Source: Paenibacillus sp. FSL R5-0341 (GTDB lineage: Bacteria > Bacillota > Bacilli > Paenibacillales > Paenibacillaceae). Taken from it: 64,000 nt of DNA. Positions 52,277-63,215 of the stretch are shown piece after piece; the first letter of the stretch is position 1, and the number at the start of each line of letters is the position of its first letter. A model generated the notes under the pieces. The model saw nothing but the letters and a program-made list of their open reading frames with translations, had not been told where the DNA came from and did not search any database. The translations under genes were made by a program, and so were the position numbers. Location of the stretch: assembly GCF_037975235.1 (NCBI RefSeq), contig NZ_CP150241.1, forward strand, positions 3,100,001-3,164,000, in the 5' to 3' direction.

Positions 52277-53209
52277 ATGAAAAAGTGGATTTTAACACTC
52301 GTAAGTATGCTGATGATCATCGTTCTGGCCGGGTGCTCTCTGGAGCCACCGGAATGGGCGAAACCTAATCCAAATAAAAGTAACGGACAGAAGAAAATAG
52401 GTTTGTCGATATCTACACTGAACAATCCATTCTTTGTATCACTGAAGGACGGGGTCATGGCTGAAGCCAAAAAACAGGGAATACAGGTGATCGTGGTTGA
52501 TGCGCAAAACGATTCGGCTAAACAAACCAATGATGTGGATGATCTCATTCAGCAAGGCGTCAGTGCACTTCTGATTAACCCTGCGGACTCTGCAGCGATC
52601 TCCACAGCGGTTCAATCGGCCAATAGTGTTGGTATTCCCGTGATCACGCTGGATCGCTCCGCAGATAAAGGCGAAGTGGCGGCACTAGTAGCATCGGATA
52701 ATGTAAAAGGCGGACGCATGGCAGCTGAATACTTTGTGGAACAACTGGGTGAGGGAGCAAAAGTTATTGAACTGGAAGGTGTGCCGGGCGCTTCTGCAAC
52801 AAGAGAACGGGGTAAAGGCTTCCACGAAGTGGCTGACAAGCAACTCGATGTAGTTTCCAAGCAATCTGCTGATTTCGATCGGTCCAAAGGATTGAATGTC
52901 ATGGAGAACTTGCTACAAGGTAATCCAGACGTGCAGGCGGTATTTGCTCATAATGACGAGATGGCACTTGGTGCCATTGAAGCGATTCAAAGCTCAGGTA
53001 AAGACATTCCGGTCATCGGATTCGATGGCAATGATGATGCAATTAAATCCATTCAGGATGGTAAATTGACAGCAACAGTCGCTCAGCAGCCTATACTGAT
53101 TGGCCAACTGGCGCTGCAAGCAGCTCTGGATGTGCTCAGTGGCAAGCAGGTGGAGTCATCGATTCCCGCTGAATTGAAGTTGGTAACCAAGGAAAATGTG
53201 AATGAGTAA
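52277..53209 (+). CDS. rbsB: Ribose-binding lipoprotein
   Basis: A 310-residue binding protein with a lipoprotein signal (LAGC, Cys20). The two-lobed periplasmic fold shows IGLSISTLNNPFFVSLKDGV, VITLDRSADKG, AVFAHNDEMALGAI and PVIGFDGNDDAI, the ribose pocket segments. It is the last gene of the rbsRKDACB operon and is followed by a terminator. Putting rbsB last, with its own ribosome site AGGAGAG, follows the usual Bacillus order. Confidence 0.95.
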   Translation: MKKWILTLVSMLMIIVLAGCSLEPPEWAKPNPNKSNGQKKIGLSISTLNNPFFVSLKDGVMAEAKKQGIQVIVVDAQNDSAKQTNDVDDLIQQGVSALLINPADSAAISTAVQSANSVGIPVITLDRSADKGEVAALVASDNVKGGRMAAEYFVEQLGEGAKVIELEGVPGASATRERGKGFHEVADKQLDVVSKQSADFDRSKGLNVMENLLQGNPDVQAVFAHNDEMALGAIEAIQSSGKDIPVIGFDGNDDAIKSIQDGKLTATVAQQPILIGQLALQAALDVLSGKQVESSIPAELKLVTKENVNE

Positions 53210-53261
53210 ATCATCATAAAACACTCTTTTTCGTTTTGGAAATAAACTTAGAATTAAACCA

Positions 53262-53286
53262 AGCCGCTAATATAGCGGCTTTTTTT
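53262..53286 (+). terminator. Intrinsic terminator of the ribose operon
   Basis: AGCCGCTA / TAGCGGCT, 8-bp stem, then six T. The same stem sequence as the terminator split by the insertion sequence at 37.6 kb. Confidence 0.92.
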
Positions 53287-53532
53287 CATTTTCAAAGTGC
53301 GTGGGCATCATATCAAACAGATTACTGGCTTTTAATAGCAACAGAAAGGTACCCAATTGAATTGTAGTCCGTTTTGTGGTTTTGGATTGCTTCAAAAGAG
53401 TATTTTTGGATATGTATAACCAATCCATTTGTTGATACACTAGCATGACGTTCTACACAGTCTTCACAATACATAAGGAGGAGCTAATCTCAATTATCCA
53501 TTCCTGTGCGGAATAGAAAGAAGGTGGCTGAC

Positions 53533-53835
53533 ATGCGGCATCTGGTAGAAGAAAATCTTCAATCTGTAAGACAGCAAATGGCACTGGCCTGCCAGGCTTC
53601 CGGTCGCAACATAGAGGAAATTCAGTTGCTGCTCGCGACCAAAACGGTACCGCTTGAGAAACTAGAGGTAGCGATTCAAGCAGGTGAGGTTCTATTCGGA
53701 GAAAACAAAGCTCAGGAACTTCGGGACAAATTTCCACTTATGCAGCAACACGAACAGGTGGAATGTCATTTTATCGGACACGGTATTTACCAGACGAATA
53801 TTACTGTAATGAAAAACACACGCATCGATGATTAA
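53533..53835 (+). pseudogene. yggS/ylmE-type PLP-homeostasis gene, N-terminal remnant
   Basis: The first 80 or so residues are clearly YggS: ENLQSVRQQMALACQASGR, the PLP lysine region LLLATKTVP, ELLFGENKAQE-like GEVLFGENKAQELRDKF and HFIGH. After FIGH the sequence diverges and stops after 100 residues; a full YggS has about 230. AGAAGGTGG precedes the ATG at 53533, so the start region was functional. The 245 bp between the ribose terminator and this start hold no gene. The fragment lacks most of the barrel and cannot be active. Confidence 0.8.
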
Positions 53836-53854
53836 GTGAAAGGTAGTGTTAAAT

Positions 53855-55060
53855 ATGAAGACAGCATCCCCTTCGTTACATGGCCGTGATTTGATATCGC
53901 CGGTGATCGCCGCTTTAATATCCGTAATTGTTAATTACGGGGGTACGTTTATCCTTGTTTTTCAAGCTGCAAAAGTGGCTGGTTTAAGCCCGGAAATGAC
54001 CGCGTCCTGGATTTGGTCCATCTCGATTGGGGTAGGAGTAACAGGAATTTGGCTCAGTTATCGATATAAGGAACCGATTATTACAGCCTGGTCTACACCA
54101 GGTGTGGCGTTTCTAGTTTCGGCATTAGCGGTAACCCCTTATCCGGAAGCAATTGGCGCTTACATGATTTCAGCAGTTGGATTTATTATTTTAGGTTGGT
54201 CAGGCATGTTTGAACGTTTCGTTCGACTTATTCCCCCAGGCATCGCTTCCGGATTGTTAGCAGGTATTTTACTACAGTTTGGTATTTCGGCCTTTGGAGG
54301 GGCGAAGGTAGATCCTTTGCTTGTGATTGTACTGTTTGCAGCCTATATCGTGCTAAGAAGGTTTACTTCCCGTTACGCCATTGTTGGCATATTGGCAATC
54401 GGTTTGATTTATTTGATATGCATGGGGAAAACAGACTTCAGTACGATCCAATTGGCGGTAGCATCGCCTGTATTTGTTGTTCCAGCATTTTCGTTAAATG
54501 CTTTACTTGGCGTTGCGCTACCGCTGTTCATTATTACCTTGACAGGGCAGTATATGCCCGGAATGCTTGTTCTGCGTAATGATGGATTCAAGACAAGTGC
54601 CAATCCTATTTTGGCTGTAACAGGTTTGGGTTCGCTTCTTGCAGCCCCATTCGGATCACATGCTTTTAATGTGGCAGCTATTACAGCAGCGATTTGTACA
54701 GGAAAGGATGCACATGCGGATTCAACCAAACGTTATATTGCAGGTATTGCTTGTGGAATCTTTTATATTTCTGTCGGCATTTTTGGCGTAACTTTGGCTG
54801 CTCTGTTTTTGATTCTTCCTGCTACCTTTATTGCAACATTAGCGGGATTGGCCTTACTTGGAACCATCGGTGGCAGTCTTGCCAATGCATTAACGGACCC
54901 TAAGGGACGTGAAACTGCATTGATTACGTTTTTGGCGACAGCAGCGAATGTGACTTTGCTTGGTGTTGGTGGTGCATTTTGGGGACTGTTTGCAGGAATG
55001 ATGGCACATCTACTGATGAATAGTAAATTTCCCAAAAAACAATTTGGAACGAATAGATAA
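53855..55060 (+). CDS. Benzoate/H+ symporter family (BenE) permease
   Basis: A 401-residue membrane protein with about twelve helices, of the BenE family. Characteristic segments are ITAWSTPGVAFLVSA near helix 3, LIPPGIASGLLAGILLQFG, GQYMPGMLVLRNDGF and APFGSHAFNVAAITAAICTG. In Acinetobacter BenE was proposed to take up benzoate; substrates of Firmicute members are unknown. The ATG at 53855 has AAAGG 11 bp upstream; a GTG at 53846 is too close to it. It sits between two gene remnants (yggS, glyA) but is itself intact. Confidence 0.88.
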   Translation: MKTASPSLHGRDLISPVIAALISVIVNYGGTFILVFQAAKVAGLSPEMTASWIWSISIGVGVTGIWLSYRYKEPIITAWSTPGVAFLVSALAVTPYPEAIGAYMISAVGFIILGWSGMFERFVRLIPPGIASGLLAGILLQFGISAFGGAKVDPLLVIVLFAAYIVLRRFTSRYAIVGILAIGLIYLICMGKTDFSTIQLAVASPVFVVPAFSLNALLGVALPLFIITLTGQYMPGMLVLRNDGFKTSANPILAVTGLGSLLAAPFGSHAFNVAAITAAICTGKDAHADSTKRYIAGIACGIFYISVGIFGVTLAALFLILPATFIATLAGLALLGTIGGSLANALTDPKGRETALITFLATAANVTLLGVGGAFWGLFAGMMAHLLMNSKFPKKQFGTNR

Positions 55061-55137
55061 CCGTAAGGTTGGGAGGAAGCCCAAGGTGATTATCTAACAC
55101 ACGGAAGTCTCGTTAATTTTTCATTGAAGGTGTTCTG

Positions 55138-55448
55138 AGTAACGCCAACGTATTGGAAGAAACTTTAATGAATGAAGGACTCACCCTTGTATCGGGAGGA
55201 ACAGATAATCATAAGCGAGTAAAAATGCAATCCCTCACGATACGGCAAGTCCTTTGGTTACGAGCGGTATTCGTTTTGGGACGCCGGCTATGACGTCCAG
55301 AGGACTTGGAGCCAGGGAAATGAAAGAAATTGCTCAGCTGATAGGGCTTGCTTTTAAAAATCCAAAGAACTCGGATGTAAAAAATCAAATATTAGGTAAT
55401 GTCCGTGAAATCACTTCGCAATTTCCTCTATATGAAGGACTTAAATAG
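55138..55448 (+). pseudogene. glyA (serine hydroxymethyltransferase) C-terminal remnant
   Basis: Frame 1 reads NANVLEETLMNEGLTLVSGGTDNH, then after a shift another frame reads KNAIPHDTASPLVTSGIRFGTPAMTSRG and continues to FPLYEGLK. Both are C-terminal parts of SHMT, but about 33 residues between GGTDNH and KNAIP are missing and the frames differ. The whole N-terminal two-thirds, including the PLP lysine, is absent. The remnant has kept its original terminator. Confidence 0.85.
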
Positions 55449-55468
55449 CTCAACAGCAGACACAAATA

Positions 55469-55508
55469 GAGCCTGCAATTGTTCCAAATGGATAACAATT
55501 GCAGGCTC
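55469..55508 (+). terminator. Intrinsic terminator after the glyA remnant
   Basis: GAGCCTGCAATTGTT / AACAATTGCAGGCTC, 15-bp stem with a 10-nt loop. The following sequence is only moderately T-rich. Confidence 0.8.
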
Positions 55509-55582
55509 GTAATTTGCTTGTTTATATTGAAACTTACTTTTTTGAACGAAGAGATATACCTTAATTGAGATTTAGAGACGCC

Positions 55583-56203
55583 CTAGTAGGCTATACCTAC
55601 ACGAGACTGTACATAGTCATCAGACATTAATTGCTGATAAGCAAACTCCGCAGTATCGATTACAGATATAGAAGTTCCGCCGTCAGGCAAATAGTCACGC
55701 TCAACCCGGTATTTACCGAGAGATTCTCCATCAAATAAGTAGGTAGGACACACGATGGTCCATTCTAACTCTGAAGCCTTGAGAATGTTGTACATCTCCA
55801 GATGCTCCTCAGCGGCTCGCGTGGACTTACGTTTGGACTCAGGGGATTGAAAACGTAGCAAGCCAGAATCCGTTCGACTTTCCAATATTCCTGCTGTACC
55901 AATGGTAATGATTCTTTTGATACGCTCCTGAGCCATAACCTCAACAATATGTCCCATGGATTGCGATAATATAGTCGTTCCGTCGGTACTTAAGGAACTA
56001 ACAACGAGGTCCACACCCTGTATGGCGTGATGAATATCCTCTTTGACTAAAGCGTTTCCTTGATGCAGAACAAAATTGTCATCGTTGATTTGTACCTTTT
56101 CCGGGCTTCTAACCAGTGCGGTTACATGATGATTGGAACGTAGGGCATGAGAGACGAAATGACTTCCAACCCGTCCGGTGGCTCCTAACACTAAAATTTT
56201 CAT
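55583..56203 (-). CDS. NAD(P)H-binding atypical SDR (YwnB-like)
   Basis: A 206-residue Rossmann-fold protein. GATGRVGSHF directly after the first strand is the cofactor loop, and AIQGVDLVVSSLST and IKRIITIGTAGI are typical of the NAD(P)-binding_10 (NmrA/YwnB-like) group. No YxxxK pair is visible in the usual place, so it may be a flavin reductase-like or regulatory protein, not a classical dehydrogenase. AAAGGATG lies 10 bp before the ATG at 56203; an earlier start at 56215 is less likely. It lies downstream of the MocR gene's end on the same strand. Confidence 0.82.
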   Translation of the reverse strand: MKILVLGATGRVGSHFVSHALRSNHHVTALVRSPEKVQINDDNFVLHQGNALVKEDIHHAIQGVDLVVSSLSTDGTTILSQSMGHIVEVMAQERIKRIITIGTAGILESRTDSGLLRFQSPESKRKSTRAAEEHLEMYNILKASELEWTIVCPTYLFDGESLGKYRVERDYLPDGGTSISVIDTAEFAYQQLMSDDYVQSRVGIAY

Positions 56204-56248
56204 TACAAAAAACATCCTTTCGAATCCGATTGGAGAGCATCTTCTCCA

Positions 56249-57679
56249 TCATAATACAATCTTTGCAAGCCGATATATGCCTTCCTCAATCTGATCCTCA
56301 TCCACTTTCGCAAAACCTAATATCCATCCCTTTCGATGACTCTCCAAGCAATATCTGCTAAGCGGATACACGCGTACACCTTGATCAAGGGCAGCATTCG
56401 TCAGCGCTTCTTCGTCAAATGACGTTTCAGATTCTAGAAGCATATGTAATCCCGTTTCCACACCACTTAATGTAAATCGTGAGCCTAGCCCAGAAGCAAC
56501 AATGGCTTTGGTCATGACTTCGTGTCTGCGTCGATATATGTTCCGAACTCTTCTCATATGGCGCATGAAATGACCACGTTCAATAAAGTGAGTAAGCGTT
56601 AATTGTTCCATAATCGGCAGATGACGATACGTTAGTTCGTGTACTTGGGTAAGGCGATCGATGGCTATTTTGAGGCCAATGATAGCGGATAGTCGAATGC
56701 CTGGTGCAACCATTTTGGAAAAACTCATCATATAAAGCGTATTCTGAGGTTGCTGACTAAATATAGTCGGAAGCGGATCTCCACGGTACCTAAATTCGCT
56801 ATCGTAGTCATCCTCAACAATCCAATATCGATGATGAGCTGCCAAGTGCATCAATTGTTGCCTGCGTGGCTCCGACATAATAACACCAACGGCGCATTGA
56901 TGAGAAGGTGTGACAAATACGAGTTTTGTCTGTGGGTGAATACGATCTACACATAATCCATACTCATCAACCGGAACGGGGTCGACTTGCATCCCTCGGT
57001 ATTTCATCGCCATCCAAGCGGCAGGGAAGCCGGGATCTTCTACGGAAACTCTGTCTCCCTCACTTAAGAGTGCCTGGGCAATTAAATCAATACTATGTTG
57101 TGCACCTGAGGTTAACAAGATTTGATTAACATCGATATGAATGCCTCGTTCAAGTGACAAATAACGCTGAATCTGTCCTCTTAACGCCAGTAACCCTCTG
57201 GCATCACCATAAGCCCAAAGATCCAGATTAGGTTCAGTGGAAGCTTGTAAAAAGGATTGCCTCCAGGCTTTTGTGAAACTTTCATCCAGATAAGGCTCGT
57301 GGGGATTAAAATCAATTTCTATTTTGCGATTGTCTCTATTGCCAAACCAACTATGCAGATGACCAATCGATTCGTTTAGTGTAGGCAGTTCGGGCGGAAT
57401 AGGCCCTTGCATCGTGACGTCTTCTGATGAACGAGGTGCATATGTCCAATCACTAACTCTTGTCCCGGCTCGTCGGGAGGTTACCGTATACCCTCGACTG
57501 AATAATTCCTCGTACACAATCTGTATGGTTGAGCGTGAAACACCAATTAATTGAGCAAGTTCGCGTGAGGGGAGTAGCAATTCGCCTGGTTGCCATTTCC
57601 CGGTTGTGATATTATGAATCGCTTGATCCAAAAGTTGCTGCCAGATCGGGCGTTGGTCATTCCGATTAACTTTTAGCAT
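56249..57679 (-). CDS. MocR-type regulator (GntR helix-turn-helix fused to aminotransferase fold)
   Basis: A 476-residue fusion. The N-terminal GntR winged helix reads PIWQQLLDQAIHNITTGKWQPGELLLPSRELAQLIGVSRSTIQIVYEEL. The rest is a fold-type I aminotransferase domain: LLTSGAQHSIDLIAQALL, VEDPGFPAAWMAM, VEDDYDSEFRY and the PLP lysine region MSFSKMVAPGIRLSA. Such regulators sense PLP or an amine (PdxR, GabR). TGGAG sits 10 bp before the ATG at 57679. The reductase gene at 55583 is its downstream neighbour and a possible target. About 260 bp to the left of the next gene hold no other gene. Confidence 0.9.
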   Translation of the reverse strand: MLKVNRNDQRPIWQQLLDQAIHNITTGKWQPGELLLPSRELAQLIGVSRSTIQIVYEELFSRGYTVTSRRAGTRVSDWTYAPRSSEDVTMQGPIPPELPTLNESIGHLHSWFGNRDNRKIEIDFNPHEPYLDESFTKAWRQSFLQASTEPNLDLWAYGDARGLLALRGQIQRYLSLERGIHIDVNQILLTSGAQHSIDLIAQALLSEGDRVSVEDPGFPAAWMAMKYRGMQVDPVPVDEYGLCVDRIHPQTKLVFVTPSHQCAVGVIMSEPRRQQLMHLAAHHRYWIVEDDYDSEFRYRGDPLPTIFSQQPQNTLYMMSFSKMVAPGIRLSAIIGLKIAIDRLTQVHELTYRHLPIMEQLTLTHFIERGHFMRHMRRVRNIYRRRHEVMTKAIVASGLGSRFTLSGVETGLHMLLESETSFDEEALTNAALDQGVRVYPLSRYCLESHRKGWILGFAKVDEDQIEEGIYRLAKIVL

Positions 57680-57948
57680 TGCTTCAACTCCATTACTCAT
57701 GCTGAATTATGGACTGCATTTATTTATGTACTTAGCCATGTTATTGGCACTCCATTGATTGATATACCATTATAGCAAAAGTTTAATTTGCAAACAAAAA
57801 AAGCTGGACTAAAGCGATTTTTACCGTGTGTACAACCTATTTGGGTTGGTCCTGCTTGGTTCATACTCGATTCATATTCAAGCCACAGACAGTTCATCTT
57901 CTTCGGTTACACTACGGGAGTACGAACACAGAGATTCCTAATCCATAG

Positions 57949-60069
<2,121 letters not shown>

Positions 60070-60094
60070 TGGATGATAAAAAACTGTATAACAA

Positions 60095-60122
60095 AAAGTC
60101 GCGGAAATCGCGGCTTTTTTTG
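60095..60122 (+). terminator. Intrinsic terminator of the secreted hydrolase gene
   Basis: AAGTCGCG / CGCGGCTT with one G-U pair, then TTTTT. Confidence 0.85.
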
Positions 60123-60413
60123 AGTTTTAAATTTTAAATAATACGTTTTAAAGTAAATGTACCTTTTTTCAGATTCACAATGTAATATTGGGTTTCGTAA
60201 AGCTTACCTAAAGGGTAAGTACTAAGAGGACTTTTACTGGTTGGAAAAAAATGATGGAGGAAAATGTTGCAAGTGGAAAGGCAAAGCATTGATTGTTAAT
60301 ATACAGTAAATAATAACAATCAAATGGGCAGAAGAACGACAAAAAGCATAACAGTAATACCGATTCCAAAGAAAATAATGATTATTCGGACAACACCGAG
60401 ACGGGGAGGACAC
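60123..60413. other. Leader region of the glutamine-type transporter, no gene seen
   Basis: About 290 bp without a supported gene. It contains a small hairpin CTTACC-TAAA-GGGTAAG (around 60204-60221) and A-rich sequence up to the ribosome site. No known riboswitch motif was recognised, including glnA-type motifs. A frame open from 60324 is the extension of the next gene. Confidence 0.4.
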
Positions 60414-61862
60414 ATGAAAACAACGAAGATCTCATTTTTTATACTTTCACTGATGCTGCTCCTGGTGAGCGGTCTATCAGGATGGGTAGGGAACGCTGCA
60501 GCAGCGTCCGATTCCGGTAAAACCTATGTTATCGGAACTGATGTCACATTTGCTCCATTCGAATATGAAGATGAGAATGGTGATTTTGTTGGTATCGACA
60601 TGGATTTGCTGGATGCCATCGCCAAAGATCAAAATTTCAAGTATCAAATCAAATCCCTGGGATTTAACGCAGCTGTACAGGCACTTGAGGCGAATCAAGT
60701 CGATGGTGTGATCGCAGGGATGAGTATTACGGATGAGCGAAAAGCAAAATTTGATTTTTCTGATACTTATTTTGAATCAGGTGTCGTTATGGGTGTTAGT
60801 GCCAACAATGACGCAATTAAGAGTTATGAAGACCTTCGTGGGCAGAAGGTAGCCGTGAAAACCGGAACAGAAGGGTTTAGTTTTGCAGAGTCCATTGCTT
60901 CAGAGTATGGATTTACGATCGTTCCGTTTGATGAGTCATACCAAATGTATGAGGATGTAAAAACCGGTAATTCCATAGCCTGTTTTGAAGATTATCCTGT
61001 ACTGGCCTATGGGGTTAATCAGAACAACGGTTTGAAAATTGTTACCGACAAAGAAGATGGCGCTCCTTATGGTTTTGCAGTAAGCAAGGGGAAAAACCAG
61101 GAGCTTCTGGAGATGTTTAATACAGGTCTCGCCAATATCAAAGCTAACGGTGAGTATAAACGCATTACCGAGACATATCTTGGTGAGAACGCTCCGACTG
61201 TTGCTAATCAAGGTCGCTGGGAGCTAATTCAGAAATCTCTTCCTGCACTTTTTAAAGGTCTGGGAAACACACTTTTATACACGATTGTGTCCCTGTTCTT
61301 CGCGTTTATCATCGGTCTGATTTTCGGATTTATGAAGGTGGGACAGAACAAATTCCTTCGTGGTGTTGCCACTGTATTTGTAGATATCTTCCGCGGCATT
61401 CCGCTGATTGTCCTGGCATTCTTTATTTATTTCGGGATTCCACAGGCGATGGGCTTCACGATGCCATTGTTCCTGGCGGCTATTCTGACACTTAGTCTGA
61501 ATGCAGGGGCGTACGTAACCGAGATTATCCGAGGCGGGATTCAATCGATTGATCGTGGTCAGATGGAAGCTGCTCGTTCATTGGGCCTTCCTTATCGCAA
61601 AGCGATGATAAAGATCGTCATTCCGCAGGCAGTGCGGGTTATGATTCCGTCCTTCATTAACCAGATGGTTATCACGTTGAAGGATACGTCAATCTTGTCC
61701 GTTATTGGTCTCGTAGAGTTGACACAATCGGGTAAAATTGTTATTGCAAGAACGTTCTCCTCTTTTGATATTTGGTTAACGGTTGCGGTTATGTACCTGA
61801 TTGTTATCATCACATTGACCAAAATTGCTGATTATCTGGAGGTGAAGGTTCGTCGTGGCTAA
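60414..61862 (+). CDS. Fused amino-acid ABC transporter substrate-binding protein and permease (glutamine type)
   Basis: A 482-residue fusion. Signal peptide to about residue 33, then a family-3 amino acid-binding domain ([53 protein letters not shown]), followed from about 285 by a HisM/GlnP-type permease with about three to four helices and the loop [24 protein letters not shown]. Binding lobe and pore in one chain is common in Gram-positive glutamine importers. GGGGAGG sits before the ATG at 60414. It precedes the ATPase gene and overlaps it by 8 bp. Confidence 0.92.
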   Translation: MKTTKISFFILSLMLLLVSGLSGWVGNAAAASDSGKTYVIGTDVTFAPFEYEDENGDFVGIDMDLLDAIAKDQNFKYQIKSLGFNAAVQALEANQVDGVIAGMSITDERKAKFDFSDTYFESGVVMGVSANNDAIKSYEDLRGQKVAVKTGTEGFSFAESIASEYGFTIVPFDESYQMYEDVKTGNSIACFEDYPVLAYGVNQNNGLKIVTDKEDGAPYGFAVSKGKNQELLEMFNTGLANIKANGEYKRITETYLGENAPTVANQGRWELIQKSLPALFKGLGNTLLYTIVSLFFAFIIGLIFGFMKVGQNKFLRGVATVFVDIFRGIPLIVLAFFIYFGIPQAMGFTMPLFLAAILTLSLNAGAYVTEIIRGGIQSIDRGQMEAARSLGLPYRKAMIKIVIPQAVRVMIPSFINQMVITLKDTSILSVIGLVELTQSGKIVIARTFSSFDIWLTVAVMYLIVIITLTKIADYLEVKVRRG

Positions 61863-62583
61863 AATAAAAGTTGAAGGTTTGAAGAAAAGTTTCGGCACAA
61901 ATCAGGTTCTCAAGGGAATTGATGTGGCGGTCAACGAAGGAGAAGTTGTCTGTGTCATCGGGCCTTCCGGTTCGGGAAAAAGTACCTTCTTGCGCTGTAT
62001 CAATCAATTAGATGCCATTACGGCAGGCCGGGTTATCGTGGATGATCAGGATCTGAATGACCCTAAAACCAACCTGAACAAGGCTCGTGAAAATATTGGC
62101 ATGGTATTTCAACATTTTAACTTGTTCCCTCATTTTAGTGTACTTAAAAACATCATGTTTGCGCCCAGAGAACTCGGGATATTAAATGCCCAGCAGGCGC
62201 GTGATACAGCACTCAAATTACTTGAGCGTGTGGGTCTGTCTGATAAAGCAGAGAGCTTCCCAACACAACTGTCAGGTGGACAAAAACAACGTGTAGCTAT
62301 CGCTCGTGCGCTTGCTATGAATCCGGACGTTATGTTATTTGATGAACCAACTTCGGCGCTCGACCCTGAGATGGTAGGAGAAGTGCTTGGTGTTATGAAA
62401 GACCTCGCGAGCGAAGGCATGACGATGATGATCGTTACCCATGAGATGGGTTTTGCCCGCGAAGTAGCTGATCGTGTGATCTTCATGGACGGTGGTTATA
62501 TCGTCGAGCAGGGCACTCCGGAAGAGATATTTGGAAATCCGAAGAATGAACGGACGATCAGCTTTTTGGAGAAGGTACTCTAG
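61855..62583 (+). CDS. glnQ: Amino-acid ABC transporter ATP-binding protein (GlnQ type)
   Basis: A 242-residue ATPase. Walker A GPSGSGKS at 36-43, Q-loop in [20 protein letters not shown], signature LSGGQKQR near 136, Walker [16 protein letters not shown]. It drives the fused binding/permease protein. The start is GTG, with GGAGGTGAAGG a few bases upstream, overlapping the end of the previous gene by 8 bp, so the two are translationally coupled. Confidence 0.93.
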   Translation: MAKIKVEGLKKSFGTNQVLKGIDVAVNEGEVVCVIGPSGSGKSTFLRCINQLDAITAGRVIVDDQDLNDPKTNLNKARENIGMVFQHFNLFPHFSVLKNIMFAPRELGILNAQQARDTALKLLERVGLSDKAESFPTQLSGGQKQRVAIARALAMNPDVMLFDEPTSALDPEMVGEVLGVMKDLASEGMTMMIVTHEMGFAREVADRVIFMDGGYIVEQGTPEEIFGNPKNERTISFLEKVL

Positions 62584-62610
62584 AACTGAATCGAGAATGA
62601 ACACATTGAA

Positions 62611-62637
62611 AGTCGCTATTTTAAGCGGCTTTTTTTG
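62611..62637 (+). terminator. Intrinsic terminator of the glutamine-type operon
   Basis: AGTCGCT / AGCGGCT with one G-U pair, then seven T. Confidence 0.88.
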
Positions 62638-62721
62638 TTATATTTATGAGGTGATATTATAGGTAGCGCTCCTTTCTTAAAAGACCAACCAAATAAGCGA
62701 AGAAAGCGAGGTCTGTACTCC

Positions 62722-63084
62722 ATGGAAAATGTGTCACAAGAAGTTCAACTGGAATCCATCAAAGCCTTTCAATCAACCATCCGCAAATCGGAAAATGCTC
62801 TAGCAAATATGATCCAGAAAAGTTCAAATACTACCTTATTACAAAAACGCCTCAAAGCTCTGCATATCGGCGCAGCGTTATTGGAAAATGTCTGGAATCA
62901 AAAAGCTCATTCATACACCAAGGAAGATATAGCAGAAGCCCGCCTTGTCTTGATTGGATTGTTTCCATCCCTTGAGAGCATGTATCTCAAGTCCAAAGAA
63001 GGTAGCCCTCAAAAGACTCTACTGGAGAGAAGGATTAAAGCCTTCCGGCTAGCTGTTCAAGCCATGGATGATCTCGCAATTTAA
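62722..63084 (+). CDS. Small helical protein with internal duplication, unknown function
   Basis: A 120-residue, lysine-rich, probably all-helical cytosolic protein. Two halves resemble each other: SSNTTLLQKRLKALHIGAAL near residue 35 and SPQKTLLERRIKAFRLAVQA near 95, each preceded by a second helix. No membrane segment, cysteine cluster or catalytic motif is seen. I do not recognise a family. GCGAGG precedes the ATG by about 10 bp. It stands alone after the glnQ terminator. Confidence 0.65.
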   Translation: MENVSQEVQLESIKAFQSTIRKSENALANMIQKSSNTTLLQKRLKALHIGAALLENVWNQKAHSYTKEDIAEARLVLIGLFPSLESMYLKSKEGSPQKTLLERRIKAFRLAVQAMDDLAI

Positions 63085-63215
63085 TCATTTCAACATTCTA
63101 AATCTTCAACAAATGAAACCGCTGAATATATTCAACGTATCCATTGTTTGACAGGAAGATTGGGTATGCGTAATGGACCATGGATACACATATGTCTATC
63201 GAATGGAGACTGATC

